Assembly: GCF_000719285.1 (NCBI RefSeq)
Contig: NZ_JOFS01000034.1
Span: 1-64,000 of the forward strand
From: Streptomyces bicolor
GTDB lineage: Bacteria; Actinomycetota; Actinomycetes; Streptomycetales; Streptomycetaceae
Direction: 5' to 3'
Length of the DNA: 64,000 nucleotides
Shown: piece by piece, positions 9,443 to 18,200 of the stretch
Position numbering within the stretch: position 1 is the stretch's first letter
Layout of the letters: the number at the start of each line of letters is the position of its first letter
Made by a program: the position numbers and the translations under genes
Notes under the pieces: generated by a model
What the model was told of the DNA's origin: nothing
Seen by the model: only the letters and a program-made list of their open reading frames with translations
The model's database searches: none

Positions 9443-9832
9443 GGAAGGGATCTTTCGCTCTGTCGTGATGTGTGAGATGGCTGTCGTGTCTGTTTCGCGG
9501 CGTGAAGCCTCGTTCATTGCCGCCCCCCCGTTGATAGGTCGGTCGGAACCCAGTGTTGCCCCACGGGCGTCAATCCGCAGGGATTTCGCAGCACCGCTTT
9601 CTCACAGGTTGATGACGCATCCCGCACGCCGACGGTTCATCCCAACTCCACGGTTACTTCGGATGGTTCGCCATGGTCGGATGGGGCTAGTCCGGGTGGA
9701 CCGGGAGGCTTGCTGGGCTCATTCGAGCACATTCTCGCTCGTACGAGTTATTCACCGTTCGTGCGTGCGCGTTTCTCGCTGTCCGATTTCCTGTTGTCCG
9801 ATACGAGCCTAATCCCGTCGCCGAACAGTCGC
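9443..9832. other. Intergenic region without a convincing gene
   Basis: This 390-bp stretch has somewhat lower GC than its neighbours and frequent stops in most frames. The open frames that cross it have no codon bias or family resemblance. It should contain the promoter of the DUF5999 gene. CTCGTACGAG at about 9738-9747 is a 10-bp palindrome; nothing else stands out. Confidence 0.5.
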
Positions 9833-9866
9833 GTACCCCGCGGCCCGGAAGAGGGCGGCGGGGTAC
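9833..9866 (-). terminator. Hairpin downstream of the 9890-10492 gene
   Basis: GTACCCCGC (9833-9841) pairs with GCGGGGTAC (9858-9866) over a 16-nt loop, 24 bp beyond the stop codon of the minus-strand gene. Confidence 0.6.
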
Positions 9867-9889
9867 GGAGGCGCTCGCGCGGTGGGCCG

Positions 9890-10492
9890 TCAGGCGGGTG
9901 AGCCGAGCAGCGGGGGCAGCGGAGGCAGTGGAGCCGGGGTCGCCCGGTGGGTCAGCACCGGGAGCAGCTCGGCGACCCGGTGCGGCACGTGGGACGCGAT
10001 GCCGGGCGGGGCCGGGGCCAGCGGGATGAGGATGTCCGTGGCGTCGGGGTGGCCGGCGGCGCCGTCCGCGGCGCAGTCGCCGTGCAGCCAGAGGGTGAGC
10101 ATGTACAGGCCGGGGAACGACAGCAGGCGCGGCTGGACGGGCTGCCGGATCGTCTCCGCCTGCCGCAGCGCACGCTCCGTGGAGGCGATGTACGGGCCCT
10201 CGAAGAAGTGCGAGAAGGCCCAGCCGTCGGGGGTCAGCCGGGTCTCGGCCGCGGCCACCGCACGTTCGCCGCAGCGGATCAGGAAGCGCCAGCCGGCCAG
10301 CCGCGTCGCGGACACACCCGCCGGGGTGATCTCGTCCACGACGTGCACGGGCAGCGGGAGTTCGGGTGTCGCGGGTCCCTGGGCCGCGCGCAGGGAGGGT
10401 GTTTGGGCCTCGCGGACCGCGGTGGGCGAGCCGAGTGCGGTGAGGACGGAGCGAAGGGCGGGCGCGGGAGCCGGGGGAACATGCAGCGGCAT
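9890..10492 (-). CDS. Conserved hypothetical protein
   Basis: 200-aa protein beginning MPLHVPPAPAPALRSVLTAL. I do not recognise a named family. The middle contains LAGWRFLIRCGERAVAAAET and GWAFSHFFEGPYIASTERAL, which have the codon bias and composition of a real soluble protein, and the C-terminus is proline-rich (PAPLPPLPPLLGSPA). The start at 10492 is chosen over an upstream in-frame start because AGAGG lies about 8 nt before it. No signal peptide or membrane helix is seen. It stands alone, with a hairpin downstream. Confidence 0.7.
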   Translation of the reverse strand: MPLHVPPAPAPALRSVLTALGSPTAVREAQTPSLRAAQGPATPELPLPVHVVDEITPAGVSATRLAGWRFLIRCGERAVAAAETRLTPDGWAFSHFFEGPYIASTERALRQAETIRQPVQPRLLSFPGLYMLTLWLHGDCAADGAAGHPDATDILIPLAPAPPGIASHVPHRVAELLPVLTHRATPAPLPPLPPLLGSPA

Positions 10493-10692
10493 GGTGGGTC
10501 GCCTCTCATTCGACAGGCACGGTGGCGCGAGGGCGGGGCAGGGCGGGGGCGGACGGCGCTGTCTGCTCACGGAGGTCAGAGAGGCGGGGGCCGGGGTCAG
10601 GGAGCGCGAGGGGGTGAGTGAGGCCTGCCGTATGTCACCTGACAGCAGGCCCTGGGACCGCGGGCGCCAACCCTCTGCCTTGATTGCGGAGT

Positions 10693-10727
10693 TTAGACGA
10701 CAAGTGTTCGCACGGTGTTTCGTCTAA
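10693..10727. promoter_or_regulatory. Inverted repeat in the region upstream of the 9890-10492 gene
   Basis: TTAGACGA (10693-10700) and TCGTCTAA (10720-10727) form an 8-bp inverted repeat spaced by 19 bp. It lies in a 574-bp gap (10493-11066) between two divergent genes and could be a regulator site for either. The rest of the gap holds only the doubtful 41-codon frame listed next and no other coding signal. Confidence 0.4.
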
Positions 10728-10753
10728 CCGCTTTCGGTGCACCCGGCAAGGGT

Positions 10754-10879
10754 CTATTCGGTCGTCGATATGCGGGAATCATCCCGATTCCCGGCCGGTC
10801 GTACGGCGTTGACCTCGAGAAATGTGCCGGATGCGATCGGCCAATTGTCGTCGGCGTTTTTCACGAGTTCGGTGGCCAT
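10754..10879 (-). CDS. Doubtful 41-aa small ORF
   Basis: A minus-strand frame starting MATELVKNADDNWPIASGTF and ending DDSRISTTE. Its amino-acid composition looks protein-like, and the frame is open for at least 16 codons upstream of the ATG. However, third-position GC is low for this genome and no ribosome-binding site precedes the ATG. It may be a small gene, the tail of a decayed one, or chance. Confidence 0.25.
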   Translation of the reverse strand: MATELVKNADDNWPIASGTFLEVNAVRPAGNRDDSRISTTE

Positions 10880-11066
10880 CCGAAACTGCAGGGTGCCGCA
10901 TGCCCGGTGAATGTGCCGCCGGTCACGCCCGACAGCCTAGCGGGCGCGGGACCCGCGCGGGACGTTATCGATCGCTTCGGCTGGGCATCATCCCACCTGA
11001 CCCGGGAGACCGGCGGCAGGATCCAGGGCCCGCCCTGGCCCCGCCCATCCGAGGAGGGACGCTTCG

Positions 11067-12584
11067 ATGGGGGAGAAGGTCGTGGCAGGTCGGTTCGATC
11101 TGTCCGATCGCCAGCGCTACCGCGAGAAGCTGCGGCAGTGTCTGACGGGCCTGGAGCGGCTGCTGGAGGAGGAGCGGTTCGACCGCCCCAAGAACCTCAT
11201 GGGGCTGGAGATCGAATTGAACCTCACCGGCGCCGACGGCATGCCGAAAATGCTGAATGCGCAGGTGCTCGAGCGGATTGCGAGCCGTGATTTCCAAACA
11301 GAACTCGCCATGTTCAATCTGGAAGTCAACATAGCCCCACACCGGTTGCAGGGGCGGGTATTCGACCGGCTCGCCGAGGAACTCCGTACGTCACTGGCAT
11401 ATGCCGACCGAAAAGCCGGTGAGCTCGACGCGGGAATCGTGATGATCGGCATTCTGCCGACCCTGGACCGGGATGACCTGGTCTCCTCGAACCTCTCCGC
11501 CGTCGACCGCTACACCCTCCTCAACGACCAGATCGTGGCCGCCCGCGGCGAGGACTTCACGCTCGACATCGACGGCGTGGAGCGCCTGAGCTGCACCTCG
11601 AAGTCCATCGCCCCCGAGGCCGCCTGCACCTCCGTCCAACTGCACCTCCAGGTCACCCCGGGCCGCTTCGCCGACGTGTGGAACGCGGCGCAGGCGATCG
11701 CCGCGGCCCAGGTCGCCGTGGGCGCCAACTCGCCCTTCCTCTTCGGACGCGAGCTGTGGCGCGAGTCCCGCCCGCCGCTGTTCCAGCAGTCCACCGACAC
11801 CCGCCCGCCCGAGCTCCAGGCGCAGGGCGTGCGGCCGCGCACCTGGTTCGGGGAGCGGTGGATCACCTCGGCGTACGACCTCTTCGAGGAGAACCTGCGC
11901 TACTTCCCGGCCCTGCTGCCGATCTGCGACGACGAGGACCCGCTCGAGGTCCTCGACGCCGGCGGCACACCCACGCTCGCCGAGCTCGTCCTGCACAACG
12001 GCACCGTGTACCGCTGGAACCGCCCGGTCTACGGCATCGCCGACGGCGTCCCCCACCTGCGCGTGGAGAACCGCGTGCTGCCCGCCGGCCCCACCGTCAC
12101 CGACGTCATCGCCAACACGGCCTTCTACTACGGCGTCGTCCGCGCCCTCGCCGAGGAGTCGCGGCCCGTGTGGACCCGGCTGCCCTTCGAGGCGGCGGCC
12201 GCCAACTTCGACGAGGCCTGCAGGCACGGCATCGACGCGCGGCTGCGCTGGCCCCGGCGGGGGCGCTACGGCGGGACGACCGAGGTCGACGCGGTGAGCC
12301 TCGTCCGCGACGAACTGCTGCCGCTGGCCGAGGCCGGCCTGGACGCGTGGGGAGTCGAGCCGGCCGACCGGGACCTCTACCTGGGCGTCATCGAGGAGCG
12401 CTGCCGACGGCGTATGAACGGCGCGTCCTGGCAGGCGGCCACCTTCCACCGGGCACGGGAGACCGGGATGACCCGGGAGGCGGCACTGGCGGCGACGACC
12501 CGGCGGTACCGGGAGCTGATGCATCGCGGGGATCCGGTGCACATGTGGCCGGTGGGGTTGCCGGCGGCAGTGCCGTTGGGGTGA
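11067..12584 (+). CDS. GCS2-family carboxylate-amine ligase (glutamate-cysteine ligase-like)
   Basis: 505-aa member of the glutamate-cysteine ligase family 2 (GCS2), which forms amide bonds between a glutamate carboxylate and an amine using ATP. Family features are GLEIELNL near residue 47, MFNLEVNIAPHRL, LSCTSKSIAPEAACTSVQLHLQ, and the C-terminal VENRVLPAGPTVTDVIAN. The true substrate is uncertain: actinomycetes use mycothiol rather than glutathione, so members may make gamma-glutamyl amines or related compounds. ATG 11067 follows a GAGGAGGG site. The gene is monocistronic. Confidence 0.8.
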   Translation: MGEKVVAGRFDLSDRQRYREKLRQCLTGLERLLEEERFDRPKNLMGLEIELNLTGADGMPKMLNAQVLERIASRDFQTELAMFNLEVNIAPHRLQGRVFDRLAEELRTSLAYADRKAGELDAGIVMIGILPTLDRDDLVSSNLSAVDRYTLLNDQIVAARGEDFTLDIDGVERLSCTSKSIAPEAACTSVQLHLQVTPGRFADVWNAAQAIAAAQVAVGANSPFLFGRELWRESRPPLFQQSTDTRPPELQAQGVRPRTWFGERWITSAYDLFEENLRYFPALLPICDDEDPLEVLDAGGTPTLAELVLHNGTVYRWNRPVYGIADGVPHLRVENRVLPAGPTVTDVIANTAFYYGVVRALAEESRPVWTRLPFEAAAANFDEACRHGIDARLRWPRRGRYGGTTEVDAVSLVRDELLPLAEAGLDAWGVEPADRDLYLGVIEERCRRRMNGASWQAATFHRARETGMTREAALAATTRRYRELMHRGDPVHMWPVGLPAAVPLG

Positions 12585-12757
12585 CCGCCGTTCGACGGGG
12601 GTCGCCTATGCCCGTCCCATACTGATCGGGCAAGCTGTGACGTCCCATGACGGCGGTGCCCCGCCCCGTTGCCCTGCTGAACCCTGTGCCGGGGTGCGGC
12701 CGTATGGCAGGCAAGGGGTGGGTCCGCCCCGTACGAGGCACTCAACTGGAGGCACGT

Positions 12758-13558
12758 GTGCAGGGCGCGGCAGGCCCCGTGGCCGATTCCTATCCGCACG
12801 AGCGGCCCTCGCGACGGATCTTCCGCGACGAGACGCTGCTCGTCCTGGGGCTCTCGCTCGGTGCGAGCGGCGTGTCCGCCCTGATCAGTTTCATCGGATC
12901 GGTCACCAAACCCGGCGGTCTCAAGGACCAGGCGGCCACCCTCAACGCCTCGGCCGCCCCGGGACGTCCCTGGCTGGACCTCGCCTGGCAGCTGTTCGGG
13001 ATCACGACCGCGCTGGTGCCCGTGGTACTCGTCGCGCACTTCCTGCTGCGCGAGGGAGAGAGCCTGCGCACGCTCGGCTTCGACCGCACCCGCCCCTGGC
13101 CCGACCTCGGTCGTGGAGCGGCGATCGCGGCGGTGATCGGCAGCACGGGAATCGCCTTCTACCTGTTGGCCCGTGGGCTCGGCTTCAACCTCACCGTGGT
13201 GCCCGAGGCGCTGCCCGAGGTGTGGTGGAAGTACCCGGTGCTGATCCTTTCGGCGATGCAGAACGCGATCCTCGAAGAGGTCATCGTCGTCGGCTATCTC
13301 CTGCGCCGCCTGGGCCAGTTGGGCTGGACGCCCGGCACCGCGCTGGTGGCCAGTTCGGTACTGCGCGGTTCGTACCACCTCTACCAGGGCATCGGCGGCT
13401 TCCTGGGCAACATGGCGATGGGCGTGGTGTTCGTGTACCTGTACCGGCGCTGGGGCCGGGTGGGTCCGCTGGTGGTGGCGCACTCCCTGCTCGACATAGG
13501 GGCGTTCGTGGGATACGCGCTGCTGGCGGGCAAGGTGGACTGGCTGCCGACGGCGTGA
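12758..13558 (+). CDS. CPBP family intramembrane glutamic endopeptidase
   Basis: 266-aa membrane protein with about six to eight helices and the CPBP/Abi motif EEVIVVGYLLRRL (diglutamate of motif 1, about residue 170), followed by GSYHLYQGIGGFLGNMAMG with the conserved His and VAHSLLDIG near the C-terminus. These supply the Glu and His residues of Rce1-like proteases. GTG 12758 is favoured because CTGGAGG (12746-12752) lies 5 nt upstream; in-frame starts at 12647 and 12704 lack such a site. The substrate is unknown; some family members act in bacteriocin immunity or prenyl-protein processing. Confidence 0.85.
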   Translation: MQGAAGPVADSYPHERPSRRIFRDETLLVLGLSLGASGVSALISFIGSVTKPGGLKDQAATLNASAAPGRPWLDLAWQLFGITTALVPVVLVAHFLLREGESLRTLGFDRTRPWPDLGRGAAIAAVIGSTGIAFYLLARGLGFNLTVVPEALPEVWWKYPVLILSAMQNAILEEVIVVGYLLRRLGQLGWTPGTALVASSVLRGSYHLYQGIGGFLGNMAMGVVFVYLYRRWGRVGPLVVAHSLLDIGAFVGYALLAGKVDWLPTA

Positions 13559-13562
13559 CACG

Positions 13563-13607
13563 CGTCGAAGGGGGGCGTACGACGGTCTCGTACGCCCCCC
13601 TTCGACG
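13563..13607. terminator. Bidirectional terminator, perfect 20-bp stem
   Basis: The left arm (13563-13582) and right arm (13588-13607) are exact reverse complements with a 5-nt loop. It begins 5 bp after the CPBP gene stop and serves the convergent PhzF-like gene too. The 14-bp sequence TTCGACGTGCCCTG from the right arm is repeated directly 19 bp further on (13601-13614 and 13620-13633). Confidence 0.85.
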
Positions 13608-13667
13608 TGCCCTGGTCTCTTCGACGTGCCCTGCCCCCTTAGCCGCGCCCGGTGATGTGGCTGGTGG

Positions 13668-14477
13668 CTAGGCGATCAGCTCCCCTTCGATGACGGTCAC
13701 CGCGCGGCCGCTCAGCAGGGTGCGGCCGCCACGGAGTTCCGTTCGGACCCGGCCGGAGCGACGGGAGGCCTGCAGGCCGGTGAGTTCGGCCCGGCCGAGG
13801 CGCTCGGACCAGAACGGGGCGAGGGCCGTGTGGGCGCTGCCGGTGACCGGGTCCTCGTCGATGCCGATGTTCGGGAAGAAGCAGCGCGAGACGAAGTCGT
13901 AGCCCCGGGTCGGGTCCTCTGCGCGGGCGGTGGCGATGATGCCGCGCGCGGAGTGGGCGCCGAGGGCCTTGAGGTCCGGGGTGAGGGCGTGGACCGTCTT
14001 CTCGTCGGCGAGTTCGAGGAGCAGGTCGCCGACGTTCGGGCCGGTGTCGAAGGCGGTGAGCGGCTCGGCGCCCAGCGCCTGGGCGACCCCGTCCGGGACC
14101 TCGACCGGCGTGAGCGGGGCGGTCGGGAAGTCGAGCGTGACGGAGCCGTCCTCGCGGGGCGTGGCGACGAGCACGCCACTGCGGGTGGCGAATCGCATGG
14201 GCCCCTCGTGGGCGCCGGTGCTGTGCAGTACATGGGCCGTGGCGAGCGTGGCGTGCCCGCACATCGCCACCTCGGCGAGGGGAGTGAACCACCGCAGCGC
14301 CCAGTCGGCCTCCCCGCCCTCGGCCAGCCGGTGCGCGAACGCCGTCTCGGCCTGATTGACCTCCATGGCCAGGTTCTGGAGCCAGTCGTCCTCCGGGAAG
14401 CCGTCGAGAAGCAGGACCCCGGCCGGGTTGCCGGCGAAGGGGCGGTCGGTGAAGGCGTCGACGATTCGAATCCGCAT
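13668..14477 (-). CDS. PhzF family isomerase
   Basis: 269-aa member of the PhzF/diaminopimelate-epimerase-fold family. Motifs: an N-terminal FTDRPFAGNPAGV with the conserved GNPA, QAETAF with the catalytic Glu at about residue 45, MCGHATLATA, and IDEDPVTGSAHTAL in the second domain. PhzF proteins isomerise cyclohexadiene-carboxylates in phenazine synthesis, but most homologues outside phenazine clusters have unknown substrates, and no phenazine genes are nearby. The start at 14477 gives the usual family N-terminus MRIRIVDAFTDRPF. Confidence 0.88.
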   Translation of the reverse strand: MRIRIVDAFTDRPFAGNPAGVLLLDGFPEDDWLQNLAMEVNQAETAFAHRLAEGGEADWALRWFTPLAEVAMCGHATLATAHVLHSTGAHEGPMRFATRSGVLVATPREDGSVTLDFPTAPLTPVEVPDGVAQALGAEPLTAFDTGPNVGDLLLELADEKTVHALTPDLKALGAHSARGIIATARAEDPTRGYDFVSRCFFPNIGIDEDPVTGSAHTALAPFWSERLGRAELTGLQASRRSGRVRTELRGGRTLLSGRAVTVIEGELIA

Positions 14478-14590
14478 GGCGTTGACGCTAGGGGGTGCGG
14501 GGAGGGGGCGGCCAAGGCCAATTCGGGGCTGCCGGCCCGATTTCGGGCGGGGTCAGGGGGCGGCATCGACCCTTGCCGCGCGAACTATTC

Positions 14591-14600
14591 CGATATATCG
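14591..14600. promoter_or_regulatory. CGATATATCG palindrome, likely PadR operator
   Basis: A 10-bp AT-rich palindrome, unusual in this DNA, 44 bp upstream of the PadR start. PadR repressors commonly bind ATAT-containing palindromes in their own promoters, so autoregulation is likely by inference. Confidence 0.55.
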
Positions 14601-14643
14601 TTGAGGCATCGCGACAGATCAACGATGGAATGGAGTGATTGCG

Positions 14644-15252
14644 ATGCGTTCCCATGGATACGAGCGTGGACACGGTGGACACGGCCGAGGCGGCTTCGAG
14701 GGACTTCGGGGCGCTTTCGGGCCCTTCGGTCCGGGCGGCCCCGGCTTCGGTGGGCCCGGATTCGGGCCCGGCCCCTGGGGGCACAGGGGTGGCCGCGGGG
14801 GACCGCGAGGAAGGGCGCGGCGCGGTGATGTGCGGGCGTCGATCCTCGCCCTGCTGAAGGACCGTCCCATGCACGGCTACGAGATGATCCAGGAGATCGC
14901 CGAGCGCAGCGGCGGGGCCTGGAAGCCCAGCCCCGGCTCGGTGTACCCCACCCTCCAGCTGCTGGAGGACGAGGGCCTGATCGCCAGCGAGAGCGAGGGC
15001 GGCAAGAAGCTGTTCTCGCTCACCGAGTCCGGCCGCGAGGCGGCCGACGCCGGGCCCGAGGCCCCGTGGGAGGAGGCCTCTCGCGGTGTCGACTGGGAGG
15101 CCCTCGGTGAGATCCGCCAGGCCGGCTTCGGTCTGATGGAGGCCTTCGGGCAGGTCTGGAAGACGGGCAGCAAGGACCAGCGCGACAAGGCGCTGGCCGT
15201 CATCAACGACGCCCGCAAGAAGCTGTACCTGATCCTCGCCGACGAGGACTGA
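14644..15252 (+). CDS. PadR family transcriptional regulator
   Basis: 202-aa regulator. The first ~55 residues are rich in glycine, phenylalanine, histidine and arginine (HGRGGFEGLRGAFGPFGPGG) and look disordered. The PadR winged helix follows (RGDVRASILALLKDRPMHGYEMIQ ... GSVYPTLQLLEDEGLIA ... GKKLFSLTESG) and then a C-terminal helical dimerisation part. ATG 14644 has GGAG 8 nt upstream. A stand-alone gene, so the target is not evident beyond likely autoregulation at the upstream palindrome. Confidence 0.92.
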   Translation: MRSHGYERGHGGHGRGGFEGLRGAFGPFGPGGPGFGGPGFGPGPWGHRGGRGGPRGRARRGDVRASILALLKDRPMHGYEMIQEIAERSGGAWKPSPGSVYPTLQLLEDEGLIASESEGGKKLFSLTESGREAADAGPEAPWEEASRGVDWEALGEIRQAGFGLMEAFGQVWKTGSKDQRDKALAVINDARKKLYLILADED

Positions 15253-18200
15253 GCGGGACCGGCGGCCTTTCCGCCATGAGTGAAGGCGCCCCGTGGAGTG
15301 ATCCGCGGGGCGCCTTCCTGTCTGCTGTGAGAGCGCTCAGGTCACCAATCCGGCCAGCTTCCGCAGCGACTCGTTCAGCGCCGCCGTGGCCGAATCCTTC
15401 AGTTTGCCCGCCATCAGCGATACGGCCGCACCGGTGAACTCGCCGTCGATACGCACCCTCGTGGCGTCGTCGCCGTCCGGCGTCAGCGTGTAGCGCGTGG
15501 CCACGCTCACCGCCATCGGACCCTTGCCGCGAATGGCCAGCAACCGCGCCGGCTCCAGTTCCTCGATGGTCCACTCGACCTCGGCCGGGAAGCCCATGAG
15601 CTTCATGTTCTCCTGGAAGGTCCCGCCCACTTCGAGGGCCGTGGGACCGCCGCCCGGGAAGCTGGTGTGGGTGGCGTTCCACTCCCCGTACGCGGACCAG
15701 TCCGTCAGCTGGGCCCAGACCTTGTCGGCCGGTGCCTCGATGCGTTCCTCCGCGCTGACTTCGGCCATGCGACCACCCCTTCGTCTCGGGCTACGGTGTC
15801 GCGGAACGTAGCCGTGGGGCCCGGAACATTCAATACTGATGAACCGTCAGAAAGCGTGGAGACGGGAGCCGGTCCCGGGGCTCAGCCCACCAGCCGTTGA
15901 CGGACTGTCTGCCGTCCACGGCGGGCAGCCCCACGAGCCAGCACCTGCACTCCATGTCCCTGAGGGACGTGCGACGGAGCGCCTTGGTTGTGTACGAGGC
16001 GCATGGCAAAGGGGTGCGCGCCCCTCCGGGGCTTTCGGCGTGATCTCATCCGTAAGGAGGATATTCCGGCGGGTCGAGTCCACTCTGTGTGGGACGCGAA
16101 AATGCTTCCTCCCGCGGATGACCTGGCGCGAAGTGGTTGATGGGGTAGGGGGTGTGCAACCCCGTATCCCCCGGCAGTCGGCCCAGGAGCCGGACTGCCG
16201 GCGCCCGGACGCCGCGGCGGACGATGTCAGGCTCAGCGACGAGCTGGCAGCGGTGGTCTCCGGCGCCCGCCGCCGGGCCGTCAGGGACGGGGACCGGCAG
16301 ATCGACACGGCCCATCTGCTGCACTCGCTCCTGGAGCACGACCCGGACGTCTACGCCGTCTTCGGCGACGGCCCTCAGATCGCCCGCCTGCTCGGCTACC
16401 TCGTGCAGCGCACCATCGGCTACGGCCTGCGCTGGCAGGGCACCGTCGAGGACTCCGGCGCGGTACCCGTCGTGATGGACGGCGAGGGCTTCTCCCCGCT
16501 GGCCGCGAGCGCCATGGAGCACGCCCGCCGACGTGCCGCCGGGCGCGGTGCCACCCAGGCCCGCGGCATCGACCTGCTCGCGGCGATCGTGCTGGACCCG
16601 CAGGCACGCGCCGTCGAGGTGCTCGACCGCGCCGGCGTCGACGCGAACGCGCTGCGCGCCCGGATCGACGAGCACCGCGACGAGTACGTCGGCGGCGACA
16701 CCGGCCGCTAGGCGCCAGCCTCAGGCGAGCGGCTGCCCAGCCCTCGTGCCGGCCGCCGCACAGCCCTCCGCCCCGCACCGACTCCGCGACCGCCCCACCC
16801 CGCAGCCCAGAGCACCCCGCTCCCGTCCACTCGCTGAGACAGGTGTCACCGGGGATGACGCTCCTGTCATCGCCTGTCATCATGTGCCGGTGCGTACGTA
16901 TGAGAGCAGTCGGGCCGGCCGCGGCAAGGGCGTCGGGCTCGGTCTGGCGATCGGTTCCGCGGTCGCCTTCGGAGGGTCCGGTGTCGCGGCCAAGCCGCTG
17001 ATCGAGGCGGGGCTCGACCCGCTGCACGTGGTGTGGCTGCGGGTGGCGGGCGCCGCCCTGGTGATGCTGCCGCTCGCCGTACGCCACCGGGCCCTGCTGC
17101 GTCGCCGTCCCGCGCTGCTCGCCGGGTTCGGGCTGCTCGGGGTGGCCGGTGTGCAGGCGTTCTACTTCGCCTCGATATCCCGGATCCCGGTCGGCGTCGC
17201 GCTGCTCGTCGAGTACCTGGCGCCCGCCCTCGTCCTCGGCTGGGTGCGGTTCGTGCAGCGACGGCCCGTGACGCGTGCCGCCGCCGCCGGCGTGGTCCTC
17301 GCGGTCGGCGGCCTCGCCTGCGTCGTCGAGGTCTGGTCGGGGCTGAGCTTCGACGCCCTCGGACTGCTCCTCGCGCTCGGCGCCGCCTGCTGCCAGGTCG
17401 GCTACTTCGTCCTGTCCGACCAGGGCAGCGACTCCGGCGACGCCGCCCCCGACCCGCTCGGCGTCATCGCCTACGGCCTGCTCGTCGGCGCCGCCGTCCT
17501 GACCGTCGTGGCCCGCCCCTGGAACCTGGACTGGTCGGTCCTCGCGGACACCGCAGACATGAACGGCACCCCGGTCGCGGCCGCCGTGCTGCTGGCCTGG
17601 ATCGTGCTCGTCGCGACCGTGATCGCGTATGTCACCGGCGTGGTCTCGGTACGACGGCTCTCGCCGCAGGTCGCCGGAGTCGTGGCCTGCCTCGAAGCGG
17701 TCATCGCGACCGTCCTCGCCTGGTTCCTGCTCGGCGAGCACCTCTCGGCGCCCCAGATCGTCGGCGGGGCGGTCGTCCTCGTCGGGGCGTTCATCGCGCA
17801 GTCGTCCGCGCCCGCCAAGACCCCGGCCGAGCCGGTGGCGAGCGGCGGTCCCGAGCGCGAGTTGTCCGCCCGCGGAAACGTCACCTAGGCTGCGCCATCA
17901 TGCCTTCGACACTCGTTCTTCCGCCTCCGGCCGCCTGAGGCGGGCCCTCCGGAACACCGGCCCGGCCGTCCCGCCGGGCCGAACGGTGCTGCCCGCAGAC
18001 GAAGTCCACGGACCCCGCTGAGCCGGGCTCCTCCCAGAACTTCTGCATGTCTGCGGAGAACAACTCGTGTCGAACACCTCTGTCTCCGGCCTGCCCATCG
18101 GGCGAGGCCTCATCTACCTGATCATCGCCGGCGCCGCCTGGGGCACCGCGGGCGCGGCCGCCTCCCTGGTCTACCGGACCAGTGACATGGGGCCGGTCGC